Shown here: piece by piece, positions 12,781 through 25,125 of the stretch | Layout of the letters: every line of letters starts with the position of its first letter | Position numbering within the stretch: the first letter of the stretch is position 1 | Assembly (NCBI GenBank): GCA_032622095.1 | Contig: CP136064.1 | Coordinates: 130,621,605 to 130,685,604, forward strand | Source of the DNA: Siphonodentalium dalli | Lineage: Eukaryota > Mollusca > Scaphopoda > Gadilida > Siphonodentaliidae | Direction: 5' to 3' | Length of the DNA: 64,000 bases | Translations under genes and position numbers: made by a program | The notes under the pieces: generated by a model | What the model was told of the DNA's origin: nothing | Database searches by the model: none | What the model saw: the letters and a program-made list of their open reading frames with translations, nothing else

Positions 12781-13368
12781 CTAGCCGATGAGCCCGACGT
12801 TGTGCGGGCTATTCAAAAACAAAATTTCAAGTAGCTCCGACGTTGTCCAGGCTATTCAAAAACCGACGAAATTTGTATCCGGGGCAAGATACATTCACAT
12901 AGCAAATTTCAAGTCGATAGCTCCACCCGTTTCCGAGATCAGGTCTGCGCATGCGCGAAGCTGGCGTCGCACGGGCTCGGCGACCCGATAAAATTCTTAT
13001 CCGGGGCAAGATACATTCACATACCAAATTTCAAGTCGATAGCTCCACCCGTTTCCGAGATCTCGTCTGCGCATGCGCGAAGCTGACGTCGCACGGGCTC
13101 GGTGACCCGATAAAATTCGTATCCGGGGCAAGATACATTCACATACCAAATTTCAAGTCGATAGCTCCACCCGTTTCCGAGATCTCGTCTGCGCATGCGC
13201 GAAGCGGGCGCCGCACGGGCTCGCCAATCCGACAACGTTCACCGCTTGGTCAAACTACACTCACGTACCAAGTTTCGTCCCGATCGGTCGAGAATCGTAG
13301 ATTTGTATTAATGACAGACAGACAGACAGACAGACAAACAAACAGAGGTCTTCAAAATATATATTAGA
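12781..13368 (-). mobile_element. Helitron-like element, family H2, chain 2 unit 5
   Basis: It has the same architecture as unit 4 with three core copies (near 12946, 13068 and 13190) and a rearranged 3' part containing two partial terminal blocks. Confidence 0.8.
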
Positions 13369-14034
13369 CTAGCCGATGAGCCCGACGTTGTCCGGGCGAC
13401 GTTGTCCGGGCTATTCAAAAATCAAATTTCAAGTCGATAGCTCTACCCGTTTCCGAGATCTGGTCTGCGATGAGCCCGACGTTGTCCGGGCTATTCAAAA
13501 ACCAAATTTCAAGTCGATAGCTCCACCCGTGTCCGAGATATGGTCTGCGCATGCGCGAAGCTGACGTCGCACGGGCTCGGCGACCCGATAAAATTCGTAT
13601 CTGGGGCAAGATACATTCACATACCAAATTACAAGTCGATAGCTCCACCCGTTTCAAAGATCTCGTCTGCGCATGCGCAAAGCTGGCGTCGCATGGGCTC
13701 GGCGACCCGATAAAATTCGTATCCGGGGCAAGATATATTCACATAGCAAATTTCAAGTCGATAGCTCCACCTGTTTCCGAGATCTCGTCTGCGCATGCGC
13801 GAAGCTGGCGTCGCACGGACTCGGCGACCCGATAAAATTAGTACTCGGGGTAAGATACATTCACATACCAAATTTCAAGTCGATAGCTCCACCCGTTTCC
13901 GAGATCTCGTCTGCGCATGCGCTGCACGGGCGTCGCGCGGGCTCGCCAATACGACAACGACCACCGCCTGGTCAAACTACACACACGTACCAAGTTTCGT
14001 CCCGATTGGTCGAGAATCGTAGATTTGTATTAAG

Positions 14035-14068
<34 letters not shown>

Positions 14069-14090
14069 GGTCTTCAAAATATATATGAGA
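13369..14090 (-). mobile_element. Helitron-like element, family H2, chain 2 unit 6
   Basis: It holds four core copies (near 13546, 13668, 13790 and 13912) and a duplicated terminal block at 13376-13500. It is bounded by CTAG at 13369-13372 and 14091-14094. Confidence 0.8.
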
Positions 14091-15032
14091 CTAGCCGATG
14101 AGCCCGACGTTGTCCGGGCTATTCACAAAATCAAATTTCAAGTCGATAGCTATTCAAAAACCAAATTTGAAGTCGATAGCTACACCCGTTTCCGAGATCT
14201 GGTCTGCGCATGCGCGAAGCTGGCGTCGCACGGGCTCGCCGACCCGATAAAATTCGTATCCGGGGCATGATACATTCACATAGCAAATTTCAAGTCGATA
14301 GCTCCACCCGTTTCCGAGATCTCGTCTGCGCATGCGCGAAGCGGGCGCCGCACGGGCTCGGCGACCCGATAAAATTCGCATCCGGGGCAAGATACATTCA
14401 CATAGCAAATTTCAAGTCGATAGCGCCACCCGTTTCCGAGATCTCGTCTGCGCATGCGCGAAGCGGGCGCCGCACGGGCTCGCCAATACGACAACGACGA
14501 CCGCCTGGCCAAACTACACTCACGTACCAAGTTTCGTCCCGATCGGTCGAGAATCGTAGATTTGTATCAATGTCAGACAAACATACAGACAGACAGACAA
14601 ACAAACAGACAGAGGTCTTAGCTGGCGTCGCACGGACTCGGCGCCCGATAAAATTCGTATCCGGGGCAAGATACATTCACATAGCAAATTTCAAGTCGAT
14701 AGCTCCACCCGTTTCCGAGATCTCGTCTGCGCATGCGCGAAGCTGGTATCGCACGGGCTCGGCGACCCGATACAATTCGTATCCGGGGCAAGATACATTC
14801 ACATAGCAAATTTCAAGTCGATAGCTCCACCCGTTTCCGAGATCTCGTCTGCGCATGCGCGAAGCGGGCGCCGCACGGGCTCGCCAATACGACAACGTTC
14901 ACCGCCTGGTCAAACTACACACACGTACCAAGTTTCGTCCCGATCGGTCGAGAATCGTAGATTTGTATTAATGACAGACAGACAGACAGACAAACAAACA
15001 TACAGACAGAGGTCTTCAAAATATATATGAGA
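14091..15032 (-). mobile_element. Helitron-like element, family H2, chain 2 unit 7, with internal fusion
   Basis: This is the longest H2 unit. A second microsatellite plus AGGTCTTA is joined directly to core sequence near 14618. The usual AAAATATATATGAGACTAG junction is missing there, so two units appear fused by deletion or unequal exchange. Five core copies are present. Confidence 0.75.
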
Positions 15033-15604
15033 CTAGCCGATGAGCCCGACGTTGTCCGGGTTATTCAAAAACCAAATTTCAAGTCGATAGCTACACCCGT
15101 TTCCGAGATCTGGTCTGCGCATGCGCGAAGCTGGCGTCGCACGCGCTCGGCGACCAGATAAAATTCGTACCCGGGGCAAGATACATTCACATACCAAATT
15201 TCAAGTCGATAGCTCAACCCGTTTCCGAGATCTCGTCTGCGCATGCGCGAAGCTGGCGTCGCACGGGCTCGGCGACCCGATAAAATTCGTATCCGGGGCA
15301 AGGTACATTCACATAGCAAATTTAAAGTCGATAGCTCCACCCGTTTCCGAGATCTGGTCTGCGCATGCGCGAAGCTGGTGTCGCACGGGCTCGGCGACCC
15401 GATACAATTCGTATCCGGGGCAAGGTACATTCACATACCAAATTTCAAGTCGATAGCTCCACCCGTTTCCGAGATCTCGTCTGCGCATGCGCGAAGCGGG
15501 CGCCGCACGGGCTCGCCAATACGACAACGTTCACCGCCTGGTCAAACTACACTCACGTACCAAGTTTCGTCCCGATCGGTCGAGAATCGTAGATTTGTAT
15601 TAAT

Positions 15605-15636
<32 letters not shown>

Positions 15637-15664
15637 AACAGAGGTCTTCAAAATATATATGAGA
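15033..15664 (-). mobile_element. Helitron-like element, family H2, chain 2 unit 8
   Basis: It has four core copies (near 15116, 15238, 15360 and 15482) spaced 122 bp apart, then the GTTTGACC spacer and a (GTCT)n microsatellite. Confidence 0.8.
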
Positions 15665-16270
15665 CTAGCCGATGAGCCCGACGTTGTCCAGGCTATTCAA
15701 AAACCGACGAAATTCGTATCCGGGGCAAGATACATTCACATAGCAAATTTCAAGTCGATAGCTCCACCCGTTTCCGAGATCTGGTCTGCGCATGCGCGAA
15801 GCTGGCGTCGCACGGGCTCGGCGACCCGATAAAATTCTTATCCGGGGCAAGATACATTCACAAATTTCAAGTCGATAGCTCCACCCGTTTCCGAGATCTC
15901 GTCTGCGCATGCGCGCAGCTGACGTCGCACGGGCTCGGTGACCCGATAAAATTCTTGTCCGGGACAAGATACATTCACATACCAAATTTCAAGTCGATAG
16001 CTCCACCCGTTTCCGAGATCTCGTCTGCGCATGCACGAAGCTGACGTCGCACGGGCTCGGTGACCCGATAAAATTCGTATCCGGGGCAAGATACATTCAC
16101 ATACCAAATTTCAAGTAGATAGCTCCACCCGTTTCCGAGATCTCGTCTGCGCATGCGCGAAGCGGGCGCCGCACGGGCTCGCCAATACGACAACGTTCAC
16201 CGCCTGGTCAAACTACACTCACGTACCAAGTTTCGTCCCGATCGGTCGAGAATCGTAGATTTGTATTAAT

Positions 16271-16302
<32 letters not shown>

Positions 16303-16338
16303 AACAAACAAACAGAGGTCTTCAAAATATATATGAGA
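15665..16338 (-). mobile_element. Helitron-like element, family H2, chain 2 unit 9 (5'-most)
   Basis: It has four core copies (near 15786, 15905, 16027 and 16148). On the minus strand the unit begins TCTCATATATATTTTG and is preceded by A. Together with the T after the chain's other end, this shows that all nine units sit as one block in a single A|T site. Confidence 0.8.
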
Positions 16339-16779
16339 TAACTGGAAAGTAAAAATTCAAGCATGATTTTACGGGGTCCGTTAGGCCCGTTCCAAACGAC
16401 GGATTTTTGTCGACTCGAATATAATTGTATTAAATCCGTCGGTGATGCGACTGCGGTCAATTTTGTTTCAGACGGACGCATCTTCATCGCGTCGAATCTA
16501 ATGCATCGGTCGATTTATTTAAAGGTGCACCACCGGTTACCGTCACAAAATGGTCATCCGTAGATATGGAGGCCTATATATACCGGTATATTATACATAT
16601 ATACCAATATACAGTACAAATTATGTATATGCGCGATGGTAGCGCGAATATATGTACACGTGTATATATATAGTACATATATAGTTATATAATATACTAT
16701 ATAATAGGCGCTACAAATAAATGTTATATCGTGCAACCAATTGCCATATATGTGAATACCATGCATGTAAATACAGGTA
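16339..16779. other. Unassigned AT-rich spacer
   Basis: There is no gene. The segment 16570-16720 is rich in ATATAT and GTATAC steps. Confidence 0.4.
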
Positions 16780-17248
16780 TACAGAAGTTATTATAAATCA
16801 GAGACTACTACCCCTACCCCTTATAATAAGGAATACCGGAATATATTAATTATTATAAATCATAGGCTATACCACCTATATCCTTTATAATATGGAGTGC
16901 GGTATCTTTGAATTAATATCATAGGTTACCATCCCTATACCCCCCATAATAAGTAATACAGGTTTATATGAATTATTATAAATCTGAGCCTATATACCAC
17001 CTCTATACCCCTTATAATATGGAATACCGGTATATATAAATTATTATAAATCATAGGCTACCACGGTAGAGTGCATTCTGCATGTTCCTTATAATAAGTA
17101 ATACCGGAATATATGAATTATTATAAATAAGAGGTTACCACCCCTATACCCCTCATAATAAGTAATGCCGGTTTAAATAAATTATTATAACTCAGTGGTA
17201 CCACCACTACCCCTAGCTTATAATAAGTAATACCGGTATATATATTAA
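16780..17248 (+). repeat. ~75-bp AT-rich minisatellite, left part
   Basis: About six degenerate units contain ATTATTATAAATCA, GGCTACCACCCCTA and ATAATAAGTAATACCGG. The array resumes at 19013 after the Helitron-like chain. Confidence 0.7.
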
Positions 17249-17865
17249 CTAGAAGGTGACCCGACTTCGTCCGGGCTTTGACCTTGAATTGTCCATTTTG
17301 AAGGTCAAGGTCAAGTGGGGTAACGATTTGACCAGTCCAAAACACTGCCCGGACAAAAGTACCCGACAAACGTGCCCGTCGAAATCCATCCGGTTTTACC
17401 CGATTTGACCTTGAATTGATCATTTTGAAGGTCAAGGTCTGGTCGGGGTCACGATTGGACCCGTCCAAAACAATCGGTGAACAAAAGTAACCCAACGTAT
17501 CAAATTTCGTCGAAATCCCATCAAAATTGGCGATTTGACCTTGAAGTTACCCGATTTCAAGGTCAAGGTCACGTCGCACGGGCAAATGAATATGCTTATG
17601 AGACTCGCCATAAGAAAGTACCCCCACATACCAAGTTTCATCGAAATCCCGTGATATTCGGGCGTTTGACCTTGAAATGACCCGATTTCAAGGTCAAGGT
17701 GACGTCGCACGGACAAATTAATATGCCTATGTTCGTCCCCGGCCGAAAATACCCCCACATACCAAGTTTCATCGAAATCGGTTGGGACGTTTTCGAGTTC
17801 ATCGCGAACACACAGACACACACACACACAGACAGACACACAGATCTTCCAAAATATATAATAGA
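17249..17865 (-). mobile_element. Helitron-like element, family H1, chain 3
   Basis: It is a near-identical copy of 10725-11349. CTAG at 17249-17252 is followed on the minus strand by T. Its 5' end abuts an H3-type unit at 17866. Confidence 0.75.
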
Positions 17866-19012
17866 CTAGCAGGTTAGCCCGCCACCGGCGGCTTGTCCGT
17901 AACATGACATTTATATATATATATTTTAAATTTTTAGCTCCACGCGTTTCAATAAGAAAAAATTGTACCCGGTAGCTCCACCAGTTTCCGAGATCTGGTC
18001 TGCGCATGAAAATTTGTAGCCGACGCAAGATACATTCACATGCCAAATTTCAAGTCGATAGCTCCACCCGTTTCCGAGATCTCGTCTGCGCATGCGCTGC
18101 ACGGGCGTCGCACGGGCTCGGCGACCCGATAAAATTTGTACCCGGCGCAAGATACATTCACATAGCAAATTTCAAGTCGATAGCTCCACCCGTTTCCGAT
18201 ATCTCGTCTGCGCATGCGCTGCACGGGCGTCGCACGGGCTCCTCATCGTCGCAAAGAGCGGACAGTCAATTAACCCCGTTGTGAACCTCAATCACCAACG
18301 CGACGTAAACATGTGTTGCGTTCTAAAAATAGGAAAGCACTTTCTCTCTGCATAATTCTGCAGATGCTAATAACGTTGCTCCCCGTAGGTAGCAATATCG
18401 TTGTTGTTGATATTTACGGCTTGGGGGCTATTTTCTTATTTAGCAAGTTTGAGCTCAATCGGTTAGAGTCTATAAAGGACACACTCATATATATGACACT
18501 TCCCGTAGGTAGCAAGTTTGAGCTCAATCGGCATTCCCTGGAATTTCCCGTAGATTGTCAGATTCAAGTAGCTTTATAACGGTATATCTGGGGAGAAATC
18601 TGATGCTATATTCGTGATTATCTGGGATGATTTCGGTATATACCAAAGGTATATACTGTAAAATCAAAGCGGGCCATCCGTGCTCGCAGGGAATAAATTT
18701 CGAGCGATAACGTTTGCGTTCCCGTATAACTCTGCAGATGCGAATAACGTTGAATGTGAAACAGACGCTCTTTATAGAGATGCGTCAAAAACAAACGCTC
18801 ATTAAATAATCACTTGATTAACCCCCGCCGTGCCTTTGCGGTGATTTGAGATTGGAGAACGGGTGCTCTGAGCTTCTCTAAACCGCTACCACGGTCGTGT
18901 CGGTGGGATTTGACACTTACATAGGACGTTTGAGCTCAATCAGTACACGCGTTTTGGATTCTATGAAGTACACACACACATATATACGAAGTCTCAAAAT
19001 ATATAGTATAGA
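17866..19012 (-). mobile_element. Chimeric Helitron-like element: H3 ends, H2 core, chain 3
   Basis: The termini are H3 (the CAGGTTAGCCCGCCACC block next to CTAG, and the TCTATACTATATATTTTG start preceded by A). The interior from 17940 to 18240 carries H2 core copies with CTGCGCATGCGCTGC. The rest (18390-18960) matches H3 body. This is a composite of two families inside one set of ends. Confidence 0.7.
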
Positions 19013-19200
19013 TAGATTAAAGATTAATTATAGATTATTATACACCAGAGACTACCACCCCTATCCCTTACAATAAGGAATATCGGTCAATATGACTTAT
19101 TATAAATCAGTTTCTACAACCCCTACCCCTTATACCGGTATATATGAATTATTATAAATCATTGATACTATATCCATTATAAGATGTGAGTCAGTGACAT
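19013..19200 (+). repeat. ~75-bp AT-rich minisatellite, right part
   Basis: It is a continuation of the 16780-17248 array with the same ACTACCACCCCTA and ATTATTATAAATCA units, so the chain 3 Helitrons were inserted into this array. Confidence 0.65.
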
Positions 19201-19794
19201 GCCATGTTCATTGAGAAATCAAACTACCAAAATAATTAACTGCATGGTCCGTATCAGACAGGGTCCGTAAGAGCCAGGGTCCGCGTATCAGCCGCATACC
19301 ATTCAAACTTCCTGCTGAATTGAGGGTAAAAACATATATATCCAGGGGTCCTATATATACCTCAATGAAAGTGATCTAGTCTATATAGGCAATTATGGAC
19401 ATATATATAGGTATTGCATCGAGAGGAAAATTATAAGACCTATATACATTGTTCGTTAACATAAACACTTGACTTTCGGGATCCGTATTGGGCCTATTGG
19501 CCTATGTTGGATTTGTGAGATAGGTGGACTTTTTTTTATCACCACTTGGTTTGATTGAGGTATCTGATGATAAAATCGGTCATTTTTGCAATAAAGGTGA
19601 CATATTTGACAGAGATATTTCACACGTTTCGAGAAGAGATGTCAGAGATATTCGTTCAATTTCGATACTTGAGAATGGGGCGATACCAGAGTAAAATGTA
19701 ATACATGTAACCATTGAATCTCGGAATGGCAGTCATGACGTCATGTATATGGGCCCGATCCTATCATGCGTATATATGTGATACCCCCCCCCCC
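19201..19794. other. Unassigned spacer
   Basis: There is no gene. CAGGGTCCG recurs three times near 19255-19290. The segment ends in a long poly-C tract at about 19784-19800. Confidence 0.4.
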
Positions 19795-22700
19795 CCCCCC
19801 GGAATTAAAATTCCTCAAAAATGAGCATCGAAGTATATATCGAATACTATACTTTTCATACTATAGGAGTGCTATATATACGACCCACTAAATCCATTCA
19901 CGTTAAAACAATTTATGTACAAAAAAAATCGAATGTTAAAATTGCTCAAAAATGAGCATCGAAGTATCCAATACTCATTTTGCTATATATACGACCCACT
20001 AAATCCATTCACTTGAAAAATGAGCATCGAAGTATCGAATACTCTAATTTTGATAGGGGTGCTATATATACGACACACTTAATCCATTCACGTTGAAAAA
20101 ACTTATGTACAATACAAGAAATGTTGAACGAATGTTGAATGTTGAATGTTGTGCCAACTTCACACGAATGTTGAACGAATGTTGAATGTTCTTTCTGTTC
20201 AACATTCGCCAGCGAAAACCACACATGCTAGGCGTGGGCCCTATGGAGAATTAAAGTACCATCAGGGTAAATCCCTGCATATATGGGCCCGATCCGATCA
20301 TGCGTATATGATGTGCCCACTCTCTCCCCCGGAATTGAAATTGCTCAAAAATGAGCGTCGAAGTATCCAATACTCATTTTGATAGGAGTGCTATATATAC
20401 GACCCACTCAATCGATTCACGTTAAAAAACAAATGTACAAGAAAATTCGAATGTTGAACGAATGTTGAATGTTGAATGTTGTGCCAACTTCACGCGAATG
20501 TTGAACGAATGTTGCATGTTCTTTCTGTTCAACATTCGCCAGCGAAAACCACACATGCTATGCGTTGGCCCTATGGAGAATTAAAGTACAATCGGGGTAT
20601 AATGCCTGCATATATGGGCCCGATCCGATCATGCGTATATGATGTGCCCCCTCTCTCCCCCGGAATTGAAATTGCTCAAAAATGAGCGTGATTTGAAATT
20701 GCTCAAAAATGAGCGTCGAGGTATCCAATAATCATTTTTATAAGAGTGCTATGTATACGACCCACTAAATCCATTCACATTAAAACAATTTATGTACAAG
20801 AAAAATCGAATGTTAAAATTGCTCAAAAATGAGCATCGAATACTCTAATTTTGATAGGGGTGCTATATATACCACCCACTAAATCCATTCACGTTCAAAA
20901 ACAAATGTACAAGATAATTTGAATGTTGAACGAATGTTGAATGTTGAATGTTGTGCCAACTTCACGCGAATGTTGAACGAATGTTGCATGTTCTTTCTGT
21001 TCAACATTCGCCAGCGAAAACCACACATGCTAGGCGTGGGCCCTATGGAGAATTAAAGTACCATCAGGGTATAATACCTGCATATATGGGCCCGATCAGA
21101 TCATGCGTATATGATGTGCCCCCTCTCTCTCCCGGAATTGAAATTGCTCAAAAATGAGGGTGATTTGAAATTGCTCAAAAATGAGCGTCGAGGTATCCAA
21201 TAATCATTTTGATAAGAGTGCTATGTATACGACCCACTAAATCCATTGACATTAAAACAATTTATGTACAAGAAAAATCGAATGTTAAAATTGCTCAAAA
21301 AGGAGGATCGAAGTATCGAATACTCTAATTTTGATAGGGGTTCTATATATACGACCCACTCAATCCATTCACGTTCAAAAACAAATGTACAAGAAAATTC
21401 GAATGTTGAACGAATGTTGAATGTTGAATGTTGTGCCAACTTCACGCGAATGTTGAACGAATGTTGCATGTTCTTTCTGTTCAACATTCGCCAGCGAAAA
21501 CCACACATGCTAGGCGTGGGCCCTATGGAGAATTAAAGTACCATCGGGGTATAATGCCTGCATATATGGGCCCGATCCGATCATGCGTATATGATGTGCC
21601 CCCTCTCTCCCCCGGAATTGAAATTGCTCAAAAATGAGCGTGATTTGAAATTGCTCAAAAATGAGCGTCGAGGTATCCATGCAATAATCATTTTGATAAG
21701 AGTGCTATGTATACGACCCACTAAATCCATTCACATTAAAACAATTTATGTACAAGAAAAATCTAATGTTAAAATTGCTCAAAAATGAGCATCGAAGTAT
21801 CGAATACTCTAATTTTGATAGGGGTGCTATATATACGACCCACTCAATCCATTCACGTTCAAAAACAAATGTACAAGAAAATTCGAATGTTGAACGAATG
21901 TCGAATGTTGAATGTTGTGCCAACTTCACGCGAATGTTGAACGAATGTTGCTTGTTCTTTCTGTTCAACATTCGCCAGCGAAAACCACACATGCTAGGCG
22001 TGGGCCCTATGGAGAATTAAAGTACCATCAGGGTATAATACCTGCATATATTGGCCCGATCCGATCATGCGTATATGGTGTGCCCCCTCTCTCCCCCCGG
22101 AATTGAAATTGCTCAAAAATGAGCGTGATTTGAAATTGCTCAAAAATGAGCGTCGAGGTATCCAATACTCATTTTGATCGGAGTGCTATGTATACGACCC
22201 ACTAAATCCATTGACATTAAAACAATTTATGTACAAGAAAAATCGAATGTTAAAATTGCTCAAAAATGAGCATCGAAGTATCGAATGCTCTAATTTTGAT
22301 AGGGGTTCTATATGTACGACCCACTCAATCCATTCACGTTCAAAAACAAATGTACAAGAAAATTCGAATGTTGAACGAATGTTGAATGTTGAATGTTGTG
22401 CCAACTTCACGCGAATGTTGAACCAATTGTTGCATGTTCTTTCTGTTCAACATTCGCCAGCGAAAACCACACATGCTAGGCGTGGGCCCTATGGAGAATT
22501 AAAGTACAATCGGGGTATAATGCCTGCATATATGGGCCCGATCCGATCATGCGTATATGATGTGCCCCCTCTCTCCCCAGGAATTGAAATTGCTCAAAAA
22601 TGAGCGTGATTTGAAATTGCTCAAAAATGAGCGTCGATGTATCCAATAATCATTTTGATAAGAGTGCTATGTATACGACCCACTAAATCCATTCACATTA

Positions 22701-23056
22701 AAACAATTTATGTACAAGAAAAATCGAATGTTAAAATTGCTCAAAAATGAGCATCGAAGTATCGAATACTCTAATTTTGATAGGGGTTCTATATATACGA
22801 CCCACTCAATCCATTCACGTTCAAAAACAAATGTACAAGACAATTCGAATGTTGAACGAATGTTGAATGTTGAATGTTGTGCCAACTTCACGCGAATGTT
22901 GAACGAATGTTGCATGTTCTTTCGGTTCAACATTCGCCAGCGAAAACCACACATGCTAGGCGTGGGCCCTATGGAGAATTAAAGTACCATCAGGGTATAA
23001 TGCCACGCGAATGTTGAACGAATGTTGAATATTGAATGTTGTGCTAACTTCACGGA
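19795..23056 (-). repeat. ~480-bp satellite array, right copy (inverted)
   Basis: It has the same monomer as 4423-7542 on the opposite strand. The GGCGTGGGCCC marker recurs near 20217, 20549, 21018, 21499, 21983, 22466 and 22948, giving units of about 470-484 bp after one short unit. Its outer edge (GTGCTAACTTCACGGACCC) mirrors the outer edge of the left array (GGGTCCGCGAAGTTAGCAC). The short frames inside are repeat translations. Confidence 0.9.
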
Positions 23057-24547
23057 CCCTGTAATATGTCGTATCCTAGTTTATTACCTTTTCCTCGTTT
23101 CTGGTTGCGTTTGCGATTGCCTTGCCCATTTTGAATGCGTGATACTCATCAACCCGAAACAATGTGATTCCCCACCTTGTTTGAGATACGGAGGTAATAG
23201 CGAAGATTGTTTATTTTAAATTCGATGAATCGTAAATAAATCGTTCAGTTACTATCGCATTTCGCTGGCACGGTGATGTCATAAACCTAACGACCTAAAC
23301 ATTTTCACTTCATTAGCGAATTTACGATTCGTACAATGAGGAGAAAGCCCGTACAACTGACGCAAATTGTGGCGAGCACATGTCTCACTGGGGTGTACCC
23401 GTGGGACATATATAAGGAGCGTGATTGTTTTCGCCAGGTTCAGAAACCAAAGCGAAATACTTACAAATTGTGTGAGTATCACTTAAAATCGTTTGATACG
23501 CCCTTCGTGAAGTGTTTATACGTATACTTTGTTATAACTTCTTCGCGCTGTGCATTTAGTCATACTTACCAAGAGTGCCGTGTGAAGTGAATACGGAACC
23601 ATATTGTGGGAATATGTGGTCATCTATTTGTTTCATGGATATTTTATTCGTAATGATGTTTCACGGGCTTTTTGAAACAGGTATGCGTATACTTTATAAT
23701 TATATAATTGAATAACCAATACTCACCGTCGATTGACTCACTATAATGAGTTTCCGAATTAACGTTCAATTTAAAGTGGACACTGCTGAGCCAGTATTAT
23801 GGAAACCCTTCCCGTCTGCGGAACTTTGAAGACCCGATTTTTATGATAGAGCATAACATTCCGCATATTTTGAAGCTTATTTGCGACATGAGAAGTGTCG
23901 CATTCGAATTTTATGGCACTTTTTACGTTTTTGGCCTATGTAGGTGTCTAAATTGTACATTTTAGTTGGGTAGGGGTAAGTAATTCTCCTAATACTGGGC
24001 ACAATTTGACATATACTGAGCTGAAGTTGGTTTCAACTTGAAAGGGTGTTATCATATACTAGCAATATACATGGTTACATTATTGCATTTTTCACGAATT
24101 TAAATTTAAATTCTTCACGCTCCTTTTTCTGACACATCAGACAGGTATATATACAACAATGATGCATATATGCATTATATAGAGTCATTGAAATAAAATA
24201 GCATTCAGACAAATGTATTCGTATTATACAATCAATGTCATGTTAAGTTTCTTGGCTGTTGTTCTTTATAACTTATCGCCAGCATTATTGATTAGACTTG
24301 TTGGGATTGTGTGGTAAGCATGCTACAGGATTATGAACTATGATGTCAGTGAACGAGTTCGCGTCACAAGCGATATCAAATAATTCTCTGGGACATGCCG
24401 TGAGGAAAACATTTAATTTGATATCTGGACTGACGCTATCCGGTTTTATCGAATTTATTCATTAGTTCATACCATTAATTATATCGTTGTAATGTAGTAT
24501 TCCGCAATCCCTGGGTAGTTCATAATAACATGTAAAGGGAGATACTC
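23057..24547. other. Unassigned non-coding stretch
   Basis: I recognise no gene, repeat or RNA here. An 84-aa frame at 23336-23590 has no family resemblance that I can name and lacks supporting context. Confidence 0.4.
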
Positions 24548-25125
24548 TTAATCACAGTGGATAAACCGTACAAACATATAATCGGAAGTCGCTTTCGCCA
24601 AGACGAAATATTATATGTTTAGATCATAAATACTACAGAAGGTTCAACACAACACCATAAAAACCAGTTTTCAGACCGGATAGACGGTTTCCCCACAGCT
24701 GTAAACTATAAACGTACAAATATATTGTACATACACATTTGCTGATCGCAAGCTGGCTCCATTTGAGCGAAGGACTCTTTTTATAGATAAAAACGGCCTT
24801 TGATCAGTTCATAAAATAATGTTCCCCCAAAAAATCTCTCTTCAAACAGGGGGGGGGGGGGTAGTACAAATTTGCAGGAAGGTATGCCGTTTTTTTTGCA
24901 TCTGGCATTTTCGGGGACCCACCACCCCCAAACCTGCAAAAAAAAAAATTCTACACCCACCCCCCAAATTTTACTAAAATTGGTCTAAAATCTCATAAAA
25001 CTCTACTGATATCACTCATATGACTGGGAATGATCTCAATTAGTTCAAATAACAGTTTAACCTGTTTCAGAAGCTGTTTTAATTGAAAAAAAATGTTTTA
25101 TAAATTGCTGATCATCTTTAAACCT

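Noticed and set aside
12275-16338. Long arginine-rich frames (up to 198 aa) as genes
   Set aside because: They come from the 122-bp core, whose low stop content leaves several frames open. They repeat with the core and end in the microsatellite.
9925-16338. CRISPR-like array from regular repeat spacing
   Set aside because: The 122-bp units are contiguous tandem repeats without unique spacers, in a eukaryotic genome with Helitron ends.
23336-23590. 84-aa frame as an exon
   Set aside because: There is no family match, and no convincing splice partners or neighbouring exons were found.
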